Shown here piece by piece: positions 28,447 to 35,875 of a DNA stretch of 53,168 bases. How positions within the stretch are numbered: the first letter of the stretch is position 1; every line of letters begins with the position of its first letter. The position numbers and the translations under genes are program-made. Below the pieces are notes generated by a model. The model was not told the DNA's origin, did not search any database, and saw nothing but the letters and a program-made list of their open reading frames with translations. This DNA comes from DATKPC01 sp035524275 (GTDB lineage Bacteria > Pseudomonadota > Gammaproteobacteria > Burkholderiales > Burkholderiaceae_F), in assembly GCA_035524275.1 (NCBI GenBank), contig DATKPC010000011.1, positions 1 to 53,168 on the forward strand, written 5' to 3'.

Positions 28447-30234
28447 ATGAACCCACCGCTGACCCTCGAACGGATCAACGCGGCCGACCTGGCGCAATTC
28501 GTCGAACTGCTCGCCGGAACGTACGAGCATTCGCCCTGGGTCGCGGAGCGGGGCTGGGCGCGGCGCCCGTTCCGGTCCGGGGCGCAATTGAAGCGCGCGC
28601 TGGCGAGCGTCGTGCGCGAAGCCAGCCGCGACGACCAGCTCGCGCTCATTCGGGCGCATCCGGAGCTTGCCGGCAAGGCGATGGTCGCGCAGTCGCTGAC
28701 CGCCGAATCGACGCACGAGCAAGGCGCTTCCGGGCTGTCGGCCTGCTCGCCCGCCGAGTTCGCGCGTCTGCAGGAGCTCAATGGCGCCTACCGGACGAAA
28801 TTCGGGTTTCCTTTCATCCTGGCCGTCCGCGGCCCGCGCGGAACGGGCCTCACGCGCGGCGAGATCATCGCGACGCTCGCCCGCCGCCTCGAAAACCCCG
28901 CGGACTTCGAGTTCGCCGAGGCCCTGCGCAACATCCATCGGATCGCGGAAATCCGCCTGAATGACAAGCTCGACATGCACCCGGACGACGGCAATCGCGT
29001 GCTCGACTGGGCCACCGAGCTGGCCCGCCACAGCGACCCCGGTTACGCCGAACGCGGCGAACTCACGGTGACCTACCTGACCGACGCGCATCGCGCGTGC
29101 GCGGCGCAGATCGCGGCCTGGATGCGAGACGACTGCGGGTTCGACACCGTGCGGATCGACGCCGTCGGCAACGTCGTCGGCGTCTATGAAGGCCGTGAAC
29201 CGGGCGCGCAGCGCCTGCTGACCGGCAGCCATTACGACACGGTGCGCAACGGTGGCCGCTACGACGGCCGCCTCGGCATCTTCGCTCCGATGGCGTGCGT
29301 GCGCCGCCTGTCTCGCGCCGGCCGACGCCTGCCCTTTGGCCTCGAGGTGGTCGGTTTCGCCGAGGAGGAGGGGCAGCGCTACAAGGCGACGTTCCTCGGT
29401 TCCGGCGCGCTGGCCGGCACCTTCGATCCGGCGTGGCTGGACCAGAAGGACGCCGACGGCATTTCGATGCGGCAAGCCATGGCGGCGGCCGGGCTCGCGG
29501 TCGACGAGATACCGCGCCTGCGGCGCGACGTGTCCCGCTATCTCGGCTTCATCGAGGTCCACATCGAGCAGGGGCCGGTGCTCAACGACATGGATCTTCC
29601 GCTCGGCGTCGTGACGTCGATCAACGGAAGCGTGCGTTACGTCGGCGAGATCGTCGGGATGGCGAGCCACGCCGGGACGACGCCGATGGATCGACGACGC
29701 GACGCCGCCGCCGCGGCTGCCGAACTGTTGCTGTTCGTCGAGCGACGGGCTGCCGGGCGCCCCGGCCTCGTCGGCACGGTCGGCATCCTGGAGGTGCCCG
29801 GTGGCTCGATCAACGTCATTCCGGGCCGGTGTCGATTCAGCCTCGATATCCGCGCCACCGACGACGCCACGCGCGACGCCTGCGCCAGCGACGTGCTGGC
29901 CGAACTGCGGCGCATCGGCGAGCGGCGGCGCGTGCGCTTTTCCGTCGAGGAGACGATGCGCCAGCCGGCGGCGCCGAGTGCAGAGGCCTGGCAGCGGCGC
30001 TGGGAGCACGCCGTCGAATCGCTCGGCCTGGACGTGCACCGGATGCCGAGCGGCGCCGGGCACGATGCGATGAAACTCGCCGAAGTGCTGCCGCAGGCGA
30101 TGCTGTTCGTGCGCGGGCTGAACGGCGGCATCAGCCACAACCCGCTGGAAGCGATCACCAATGACGACGCCGAACTGGGCGTGAGGGCTTTCCAGCACGT
30201 GCTCGACCAACTGACCGGGGAATTGACACGATGA
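28447..30234 (+). CDS. uraD-allC: Fused OHCU decarboxylase and allantoate amidohydrolase
   Basis: A 595-residue bifunctional protein. Residues 1 to about 178 are OHCU decarboxylase: catalytic His71 in IRAHPELAGKA, then ELNGAYRTKFGFPFI and TLARRLENP. Residues about 180-595 are an M20 allantoate amidohydrolase: metal ligands in TGSHYDTVRNGGRYDGRLG, FAEEEGQRY, EVHIEQGPVL and GAGHDAMKLAE, plus the dimerisation domain. The open frame is continuous across the junction. It thus catalyses the step before and the step after allantoinase. It starts with GGGAG upstream and overlaps the M20 gene by 4 nt. Confidence 0.95.
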   Translation: MNPPLTLERINAADLAQFVELLAGTYEHSPWVAERGWARRPFRSGAQLKRALASVVREASRDDQLALIRAHPELAGKAMVAQSLTAESTHEQGASGLSACSPAEFARLQELNGAYRTKFGFPFILAVRGPRGTGLTRGEIIATLARRLENPADFEFAEALRNIHRIAEIRLNDKLDMHPDDGNRVLDWATELARHSDPGYAERGELTVTYLTDAHRACAAQIAAWMRDDCGFDTVRIDAVGNVVGVYEGREPGAQRLLTGSHYDTVRNGGRYDGRLGIFAPMACVRRLSRAGRRLPFGLEVVGFAEEEGQRYKATFLGSGALAGTFDPAWLDQKDADGISMRQAMAAAGLAVDEIPRLRRDVSRYLGFIEVHIEQGPVLNDMDLPLGVVTSINGSVRYVGEIVGMASHAGTTPMDRRRDAAAAAAELLLFVERRAAGRPGLVGTVGILEVPGGSINVIPGRCRFSLDIRATDDATRDACASDVLAELRRIGERRRVRFSVEETMRQPAAPSAEAWQRRWEHAVESLGLDVHRMPSGAGHDAMKLAEVLPQAMLFVRGLNGGISHNPLEAITNDDAELGVRAFQHVLDQLTGELTR

Positions 30235-31469
30235 ACTACGCCGCGCTCGACGCCTGGGTCGACGAGCATTTCGACGAGGAGGTCCGGTTCCTGCAGCAGA
30301 TGGTGCGGGTCCCGACGGACACGCCGCCGGGGAACAACGCGCCGCACGCCGAACACGTCAAGGACCGCCTGCGCGAGATCGGTTTCGACGCCGAGGCCCA
30401 TCCGGTGCCGGCCGACGTCGTCCGCGAACATGGACTGCAATCGATCACGAACCTGATCGTGCGCCGGCGTTACGGCGACCGCGGCCCGGTCGTGGCGCTC
30501 AATGCCCATGGCGACGTCGTCCCCCCTGGCGAAGGCTGGACGCACGATCCCTACGGCGGCGAGATCGTCGACGGCCGTCTCTACGGGCGGGCCGCCGCCG
30601 TCAGCAAGAGCGACTTTGCGACCTACGCATTCGCGGTCCGTGCGCTGGAGGCAAGCGGCCTGCGCATCCGCGGTGGCGTCGAACTGCATTTCACGTACGA
30701 CGAGGAATACGGCGGCGAGCTGGGCCCCGGATGGCTGCTGCAAAACGGGTTGACGCGGCCGGACTACGAAATCGGTGCCGGCTTCTCCTACCAGGTCGTC
30801 ACCGCGCATAACGGTTGCCTGCAGTTGGAGGTCACGGTGCACGGCGTGATGGCCCACGCCGCGATTCCGGCGACCGGTGTCGATGCCCTGCAGGCCGCCG
30901 TCGGCATTCTGGCCGCGCTTTATCGCCAGAACGCCCTGTACGAAGCCCGGCGTTCGAAGGTTCCCGGAATCACGCATCCGTACTTGAATGTCGGCCGCAT
31001 CGAGGGGGGAACGAACACGAACGTCGTGCCCGGCCGCGTCGTGTTCCGGCTCGATCGTCGCATGATTCCGGAAGAGGATCCGGCGGCGGTCGAAAGCGAA
31101 ATCCGCGCGGTGATCCAGGAGGCGGCATCCGCATTTCGCGGCGTCACGGTCGACGTGCGACGGCTGTTGCTGTCCCGCGCGCTGAAGCCGCTCGCCGGCG
31201 TCAGGCCGCTCGTCGACGCCCTGCGCCGCCATGGCGAGATCGTGTTCGGCGAAGCGATCCCGGAGACGGGAACGCCGCTCTACACGGATGTCCGCCTCTA
31301 CTCGGAGCACGGCGTCCCGGCGGTCCTTTACGGCGCCGGACCGCGCACGGTGCGCGAGAGCAATGCAAAGCGCGCCGACGAGCATATCGTCCTCGACGAT
31401 CTGCGGCGCGCGACGAAAGTCATCGCACGGACGCTCGCCGACCTGCTCGCGGAAGACGGGGCCAGATAG
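30231..31469 (+). CDS. M20-family metallohydrolase with altered metal-bridging residue
   Basis: A 412-residue ArgE/DapE-like protein, translationally coupled (ATGA) to the uraD-allC gene. First metal-site His and Asp are in NAHGDVVPPG, the general-base pair in TYDEEYGG, and the C-terminal His in ADEHIVLDDL. The usual G-R-G-x-x-D-x-K-G segment reads YGRAAAVSKSD, so the bridging aspartate appears replaced by Val. The dimerisation domain follows (NTNVVPGRVVFRLDRRMIP). Context suggests a purine-derived amide or ureide, for example a ureidoglycolate-related compound, but the substrate is unknown. Confidence 0.88.
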   Translation: MNYAALDAWVDEHFDEEVRFLQQMVRVPTDTPPGNNAPHAEHVKDRLREIGFDAEAHPVPADVVREHGLQSITNLIVRRRYGDRGPVVALNAHGDVVPPGEGWTHDPYGGEIVDGRLYGRAAAVSKSDFATYAFAVRALEASGLRIRGGVELHFTYDEEYGGELGPGWLLQNGLTRPDYEIGAGFSYQVVTAHNGCLQLEVTVHGVMAHAAIPATGVDALQAAVGILAALYRQNALYEARRSKVPGITHPYLNVGRIEGGTNTNVVPGRVVFRLDRRMIPEEDPAAVESEIRAVIQEAASAFRGVTVDVRRLLLSRALKPLAGVRPLVDALRRHGEIVFGEAIPETGTPLYTDVRLYSEHGVPAVLYGAGPRTVRESNAKRADEHIVLDDLRRATKVIARTLADLLAEDGAR

Positions 31470-31492
31470 GAAGAGGAAGGAGCCGCCAGGAA

Positions 31493-31517
31493 GGGACCCC
31501 TGGTACGCAAGGGTCCC
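31493..31517 (+). terminator. Hairpin after the purine operon
   Basis: GGGACCC and GGGTCCC form a perfect 7-bp stem with an 11-nt loop, 24 nt after the M20 stop. No T-tract follows. Just downstream are three tandem copies of an octamer (GCCCTCGT, GCCCTCGT, GCCCTCGC) at 31525-31548. Confidence 0.45.
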
Positions 31518-31690
31518 GCTTGGCGCCCTCGTGCCCTCGTGCCCTCGCGCCTGCGGGCCGGCACGGCCGGCGCGCGCCGCGCCGCGCTAGTCCGAGCGTT
31601 CGATTGCTCTTCTTGCGGTAGACGGCAACACTTGCGCATTGCACAAACGTCGCGCACCGCGCGCGACGCGGCAATCTACAAGGTCTACGC

Positions 31691-32884
31691 ATGCTCTCCT
31701 CGGTCCAGGATTCCACCCGAGCGGCCGCCGGTCGCTACCTCGCCAAGGCGCTGTTCGCTTGCGCCACGGTACCCCTGGTCGCGGCCTGTGGCGGCGGCAG
31801 TTCCGGGACCGGCACGTCGTCGACCGCGACGGCGGGCTCGCCGTCACCGACGCCGAGCCCAGCGCCCTCGCCGACGCCGGCACCGGCATCGATAGCCGGC
31901 CTCCACGTCGTCGGCAATGCGATCCAGAACGCTTCGGGACAGCCGATCGTGCTCCACGGCGTCGACAAGTCCGGCAGCGAGTTCGCCTGTATCCAGAACA
32001 ACGGCTTCTTCGATCCGCCCGGCTCCGAAACCGACGGCACCGTCGCTGCGATCGCGTCGTGGACGGGCGTCAACGCGGTGCGCGTCCCGATGAACGAGGA
32101 CTGCTGGCTCGCCATCAACGGCGCACCGGCGGCCTATTCCGGGACCGCCTACCAGAACGAAATCAAGGCCTTCGTCACGCGCCTGACGCAGGCCGGGCTG
32201 GTGGCGATCCTCGACCTGCACTGGAACGCCGCCGGCACGGCGCAGGCGACAGGCCAGCAGCCGATGCCGGACGCCGACCATTCGGTGACGTTCTGGTCGC
32301 AGGTGGCCGCGGCGTTCAAGGACAACGACTCGGTGATCTTCGATGCCTACAACGAGCCGTATCCGGACAGCAATTCCGACACCACCGAGGCGTGGCGCTG
32401 CTGGCGGGACGGCGGCACCTGCGCCGGCGTCTCCTACCAGGTCGCCGGGATGCAGCAGATCGTGACCGCGATCCGCGCCGCCGGCGCGAACAACGTGATC
32501 ATGCTCGGCGGCGTGCAATATTCGAACGCGCTGTCGCAATGGCTGGCCTACAAGCCGCAGGATCCGGCAAACAACCTCGCCGCGTCCTGGCACATGTACG
32601 GCGGCAACGTCTGCTCCAGCACGACATGCTGGAACCAGGCCCCCGCAACGGTGATCGCTCAGGTTCCCGTCGTCGCCGGGGAATTCGGCGAAAGTACCAA
32701 TGGCGGCGATTGTTCGACGACGGTCGTCACCGCATTCACCGACTGGATGGATGCCCACAAGGGCAGCTACCTCGCGTGGTCCTGGAACACGTGGGGCGGC
32801 TGCCTGTCGCTCGTCTCGGATACTGCGAAAGGGACGCCGACGTCGACCTGGGGCGCATTCATCAAGACGCGCGTCGCGCAGTAA
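31691..32884 (+). CDS. GH5-family glycoside hydrolase lipoprotein (cellulase-like)
   Basis: A 397-residue secreted endoglucanase-like enzyme. The N-terminus has a lipoprotein signal ending LVAACGGGS (lipobox Cys about residue 36), then a Ser/Pro/Thr linker (SPTPSPAPSPTPAPA) and the catalytic domain. Proton donor Glu is in DAYNEPYPD and the nucleophile Glu in VAGEFGES, with WHMYGG between them, as in GH5. Several cysteines in the catalytic domain suggest disulfides and export. It is expected to be anchored in the outer membrane and hydrolyse beta-glucan or mannan; the specificity is open. Confidence 0.9.
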   Translation: MLSSVQDSTRAAAGRYLAKALFACATVPLVAACGGGSSGTGTSSTATAGSPSPTPSPAPSPTPAPASIAGLHVVGNAIQNASGQPIVLHGVDKSGSEFACIQNNGFFDPPGSETDGTVAAIASWTGVNAVRVPMNEDCWLAINGAPAAYSGTAYQNEIKAFVTRLTQAGLVAILDLHWNAAGTAQATGQQPMPDADHSVTFWSQVAAAFKDNDSVIFDAYNEPYPDSNSDTTEAWRCWRDGGTCAGVSYQVAGMQQIVTAIRAAGANNVIMLGGVQYSNALSQWLAYKPQDPANNLAASWHMYGGNVCSSTTCWNQAPATVIAQVPVVAGEFGESTNGGDCSTTVVTAFTDWMDAHKGSYLAWSWNTWGGCLSLVSDTAKGTPTSTWGAFIKTRVAQ

Positions 32885-32896
32885 AACCGCTCGCGT

Positions 32897-33373
32897 TCAC
32901 GAGGCGGCGCCAGCCTGCATCCGGCCCGATGCGGACTGGAGCCCGCCCTTCGCCTCGACGAGTTCCCCGACCGCGCCGAGACCGAAGGCCGGCATGTTGA
33001 CGTAGACGTTTTCGTAGGTGCCGGGCGATGCGGCGTAGGTCTCGTGCCAGATGCCGACGCTGCCGTCGGTGCCGACCGCCCGGTTGAACGCCTGCCAGGC
33101 CGGCAGGTGCGCCGAATCCTTCGCCTTGGCATAGGACATCAGCGCCTCCGTCGACCGCCAGTACTGGACGAGAATGATCGTCCGCGAGAACCACATCTGC
33201 GCACCGAGGAAGCCCAGCTCCGGGTGGGCGTAAAGCTCGCGCAGCATCCGCGGCATCGCCCGCGCGACCGGAAGCCATTTGTGGACCAGCCACGGCCGGT
33301 TGACGCGCATGCCGATGAGGAAGACGACGAACGGCCCCGGCATGCGCGCCGTCATTCGCTGGCGATGAATCAT
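32897..33373 (-). CDS. DUF4188 protein (putative monooxygenase-like)
   Basis: A 158-residue protein with the DUF4188 pattern: PFVVFLIGMRVNRPWLVHKW, MLRELYAHPELGFLGAQMW, ILVQYWRSTEALMSYAK, HLPAWQAFNR and a late GIWHETY. These proteins have a dimeric alpha-beta-barrel-like fold and are often labelled phenylacetaldoxime dehydratase- or monooxygenase-like, without firm biochemical proof. ATG at 33373 follows AGGGG. It converges on the GH5 gene (12 nt between stops) and lies 101 nt downstream of the HD-domain gene. Confidence 0.85.
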   Translation of the reverse strand: MIHRQRMTARMPGPFVVFLIGMRVNRPWLVHKWLPVARAMPRMLRELYAHPELGFLGAQMWFSRTIILVQYWRSTEALMSYAKAKDSAHLPAWQAFNRAVGTDGSVGIWHETYAASPGTYENVYVNMPAFGLGAVGELVEAKGGLQSASGRMQAGAAS

Positions 33374-33474
33374 GGTGGCCCCTGTGCGACCTGCAGGTTC
33401 GGATTCCGGCACCAACGGCCGGATGCGGTCGGCAACTCTACGCCGTGCGCGGAGGGTCCGGGCTGTTGGGCGCC

Positions 33475-34335
33475 TCAGCGGCGCAGGTCGATCTGGACGC
33501 CGGCCTGGTTGAACAGGGCGTCGCCCGGGATCGTCGTGTAGTCGTCGACTTCGCGGACCTTGTCGACGAGGTCCGGGAGCAGCGACTTCTGGCGCCAGGC
33601 ATGCAGCCAGTCGCTCACTTCGCCCGGCCCCATCGACGACACCATCCGGTCCGAGAAAAGAAGCGCGGAGCGGATCGCCGCGCACATCGACTTGTCGAGG
33701 GCTCGCTGCGCCGGCGTGAATCCGGCGCGCGCCAGGTCCGCGTCACGGTCGAACGTCGGCGTCTGGACTTCGCCGGTCACGCGGGCCTGCGACTCGGCGT
33801 CGAACAGCTTCACCCGCGCCGCTTCGTTGATCTCCTGGAACACCTGCGACAGCGGAGCCTGGAACGAATCGAGCCACTCGCCCGCCTTGCGCCGGATCTG
33901 CGACAGCGAGGCGAAGCGCATCGTTTCCCAGGCATTGATCGGGGTGTATTGCCGCCAGTAGACCGCGTACTGCACGACCGGCCAGGGCAAGGTCGACGGC
34001 AGCGCAGCCCGCATCTTTCCCGGATCGAAAGCGAGGTGCGTCAACGCCCAGCTCAACTCGTGGATGCTCGGCGGCGCTCCGAATGGGGAATCCGGCGGCC
34101 CCTCCTCGAGCTGTGACTGGAAATGCGGATCGATCTTGCCGATGTCGTGCAGGAAGCCGGCCAGCAGCGCACCGACGGACCAATCCGGCTTCCTGGGGTG
34201 GTGTGTTTCCAGGTGCTTGCGGGCCACCAGGCCGACCAACGCGCAATGCCCCGACAGCAGCTGCTTCGCCGCGTTGGCGTAGAGCGCCGGTTTGGCCGGC
34301 TCGGGGTCGTTGGCTTGCAATTCCGGCGTCGACAT
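33475..34335 (-). CDS. Stand-alone Cas3''-like HD-domain protein
   Basis: A 286-residue protein resembling the HD nuclease domain of Cas3. His30 is in LSGHCALVGLVAR, and His63-Asp64 in GALLAGFLHDIGKIDPHFQ. His92 and His100 are in SIHELSWALTH, and Asp229 is in LLFSDRMVSSM. Where active Cas3 HD domains have a Trp-His-His-like motif, this reads YAVYWRQYTPIN, so expected metal-ligand histidines are absent. No helicase domain, other cas gene or CRISPR array is visible in the window. ATG at 34335 was chosen because homology begins soon after; the ribosome site is weak. It may be an inactive remnant or a repurposed HD protein. Confidence 0.72.
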   Translation of the reverse strand: MSTPELQANDPEPAKPALYANAAKQLLSGHCALVGLVARKHLETHHPRKPDWSVGALLAGFLHDIGKIDPHFQSQLEEGPPDSPFGAPPSIHELSWALTHLAFDPGKMRAALPSTLPWPVVQYAVYWRQYTPINAWETMRFASLSQIRRKAGEWLDSFQAPLSQVFQEINEAARVKLFDAESQARVTGEVQTPTFDRDADLARAGFTPAQRALDKSMCAAIRSALLFSDRMVSSMGPGEVSDWLHAWRQKSLLPDLVDKVREVDDYTTIPGDALFNQAGVQIDLRR

Positions 34336-34771
34336 GCGCAACCCAGGCCAAGGGACAGATTGACCAGCCCTTGAGGTTACCCGTCGGGTTGCGCGAGAAA
34401 ATTCACCAGAAGGGGCGGAACAGCCGGCCAATTCAAGAGCCGGCGATTGCGCGAACGCCGGTCGCAAATTTCATTTTGTAAAATTAGATCGGCAAAATCG
34501 ATGGGTTTTGGTCAAAAAAGCGCCGATTTCTATCCCTTCGATAAGCCGCGAGGTTCGACGAGGCCTCGCGGTCTTCGATCGAGTCGCGCAACGGCCTGCT
34601 GCATCCGAAGGCCTGCGACCCGTGCGTGGCCTAGGCGCAGATCGGCGGCGCGGCTCCAGCATTCGCAGGCACGTTCCAGCTTCCGGCCCGCGCCGACGTG
34701 GCGCCGACCAGCGCGCCGCGGCTTTTTCGTGGGACGACGAAGGACTTCGGACCGCCCGCGCGCGCGCGGCG
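34336..34771. other. Gene-free gap with an AT-rich strip
   Basis: No convincing gene in 436 nt between the HD gene start and the adaptor stop. About 34466-34545 is clearly AT-richer than its surroundings and contains ATTTTGTAAAAT at 34473-34484 (5-bp arms), a plausible regulatory or promoter region for the HD gene. An open frame entering rightward from 34508 has no family resemblance and is antisense to the adaptor gene. Confidence 0.5.
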
Positions 34772-35875
34772 TCAGGGCACTTTCACGACGCCGGGCGCCG
34801 GCGCGGCGCCCGGCTCGCTCACCGTGATGCGGCGGCCCGGCTCCAGCCGTTCGCCGCCGCGGACGACGACGCGCTCGCCCGCAGCGAGGCCGCGCCGGAT
34901 CTCGACGACGTCGCCCAGCGCTTCGCCGACCTCGACGTCGTCGCGCTCCACCGTCGCGTCGGGTTTCACGCGCATCACGTAGGTTGCCGACTGCCGGATC
35001 ACGATCGCGTCCCGCGGCACGACGACCGCGGCGCGCGGCGCGCCGGTCGGCACGCTGACCTCGACGGCCGAGCCGACCGGCCAGCGTGGCTTCTGCAACG
35101 CGACGCGGATCTCGAACTGCCGCGCGCGATCGTCGCCGACCGGGATCACCGCACGTATCGTGGCCGGCTCCCGCTCATCGCCGATTCGGACCGTCGCCGG
35201 CTGGCCTTCCTTGATCGTCGCCGCATAGGCGAGCGGCGCCATCGCCTTCGCCTCGACCGCGTCGGTCCGGACGAGATGCGCCGCCGGCGCGCCGACCGCA
35301 AGATATTCGCCGCGCTGCGCCAGTCGTTCGGCAACGATGCCGGCAAACGGAGCGCGGATTTCCGTCTGCGTCACGTCGTATTCCGCCTCCTTGACCTGCG
35401 CCTCCAGGCGCGCCACGTCGTGCACGGCGGCATCGCTCTGGACGCGCGCCTCGTCCAGCTGGCTCGCGGAATTGAACTTCGCGTCGGTCAGGCTGCGCGA
35501 GCGCTGCAACTGGATCTGCGCGAGTTCCGCCTGCGCCTTGGCCCGCGCCAATTGCGCCTGCAATTCCACGACGCGCAAGCGGAACGACGTCGCGTCCAGC
35601 CGCACGACCGGGGCGCCGGCCGCGACCCGCTGGCCCACATCGGCAACCCAATCGACGCGGCCCCCCACGACGCCGGCGATCCTGGCGTCGTCGCGGCTCA
35701 CGACGGATCCGGGTATCCAGGAGCGCGGCGCGACCTGCGCGACGCGCGCGGTCGCCACTTCGACTCGCTGCGGTCCGCCCTGCCCCGGTTCGTCCGCTGC
35801 CGCGGCGAGCATCCACGCGGCCAGACCCGACGCGGCCAGCGCATGGAACGGCGCCCGACGACGCGACGCGCTCAT
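34772..35875 (-). CDS. RND efflux periplasmic adaptor (membrane fusion protein)
   Basis: A 367-residue HlyD-like adaptor linking an inner-membrane RND pump to an outer-membrane channel. It has an N-terminal signal (LAASGLAAWMLAAAADEP), a lipoyl half (GSVVSRDDARIAGVVGGRVDWV), a long coiled-coil hairpin around residues 95-160, the second lipoyl half (IRAPFAGIVAERLAQRGEYL), a beta-barrel and a C-terminal RRGLAAGERVVV segment. Its ATG overlaps the stop of the pump gene (ATGA); the adaptor thus follows the pump, the reverse of the more common order. No outer-membrane factor gene is in view. Confidence 0.92.
   Translation of the reverse strand: MSASRRRAPFHALAASGLAAWMLAAAADEPGQGGPQRVEVATARVAQVAPRSWIPGSVVSRDDARIAGVVGGRVDWVADVGQRVAAGAPVVRLDATSFRLRVVELQAQLARAKAQAELAQIQLQRSRSLTDAKFNSASQLDEARVQSDAAVHDVARLEAQVKEAEYDVTQTEIRAPFAGIVAERLAQRGEYLAVGAPAAHLVRTDAVEAKAMAPLAYAATIKEGQPATVRIGDEREPATIRAVIPVGDDRARQFEIRVALQKPRWPVGSAVEVSVPTGAPRAAVVVPRDAIVIRQSATYVMRVKPDATVERDDVEVGEALGDVVEIRRGLAAGERVVVRGGERLEPGRRITVSEPGAAPAPGVVKVP

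Noticed and set aside
27769..30210. Long leftward open frame antisense to uraH and uraD-allC
   Set aside because: Shadow of well-identified genes; no ribosome site and no recognisable domains.
32884..34771. CRISPR array near the Cas3''-like gene
   Set aside because: No regularly spaced direct repeats of 24-40 nt were seen on reading the region or elsewhere in the window.
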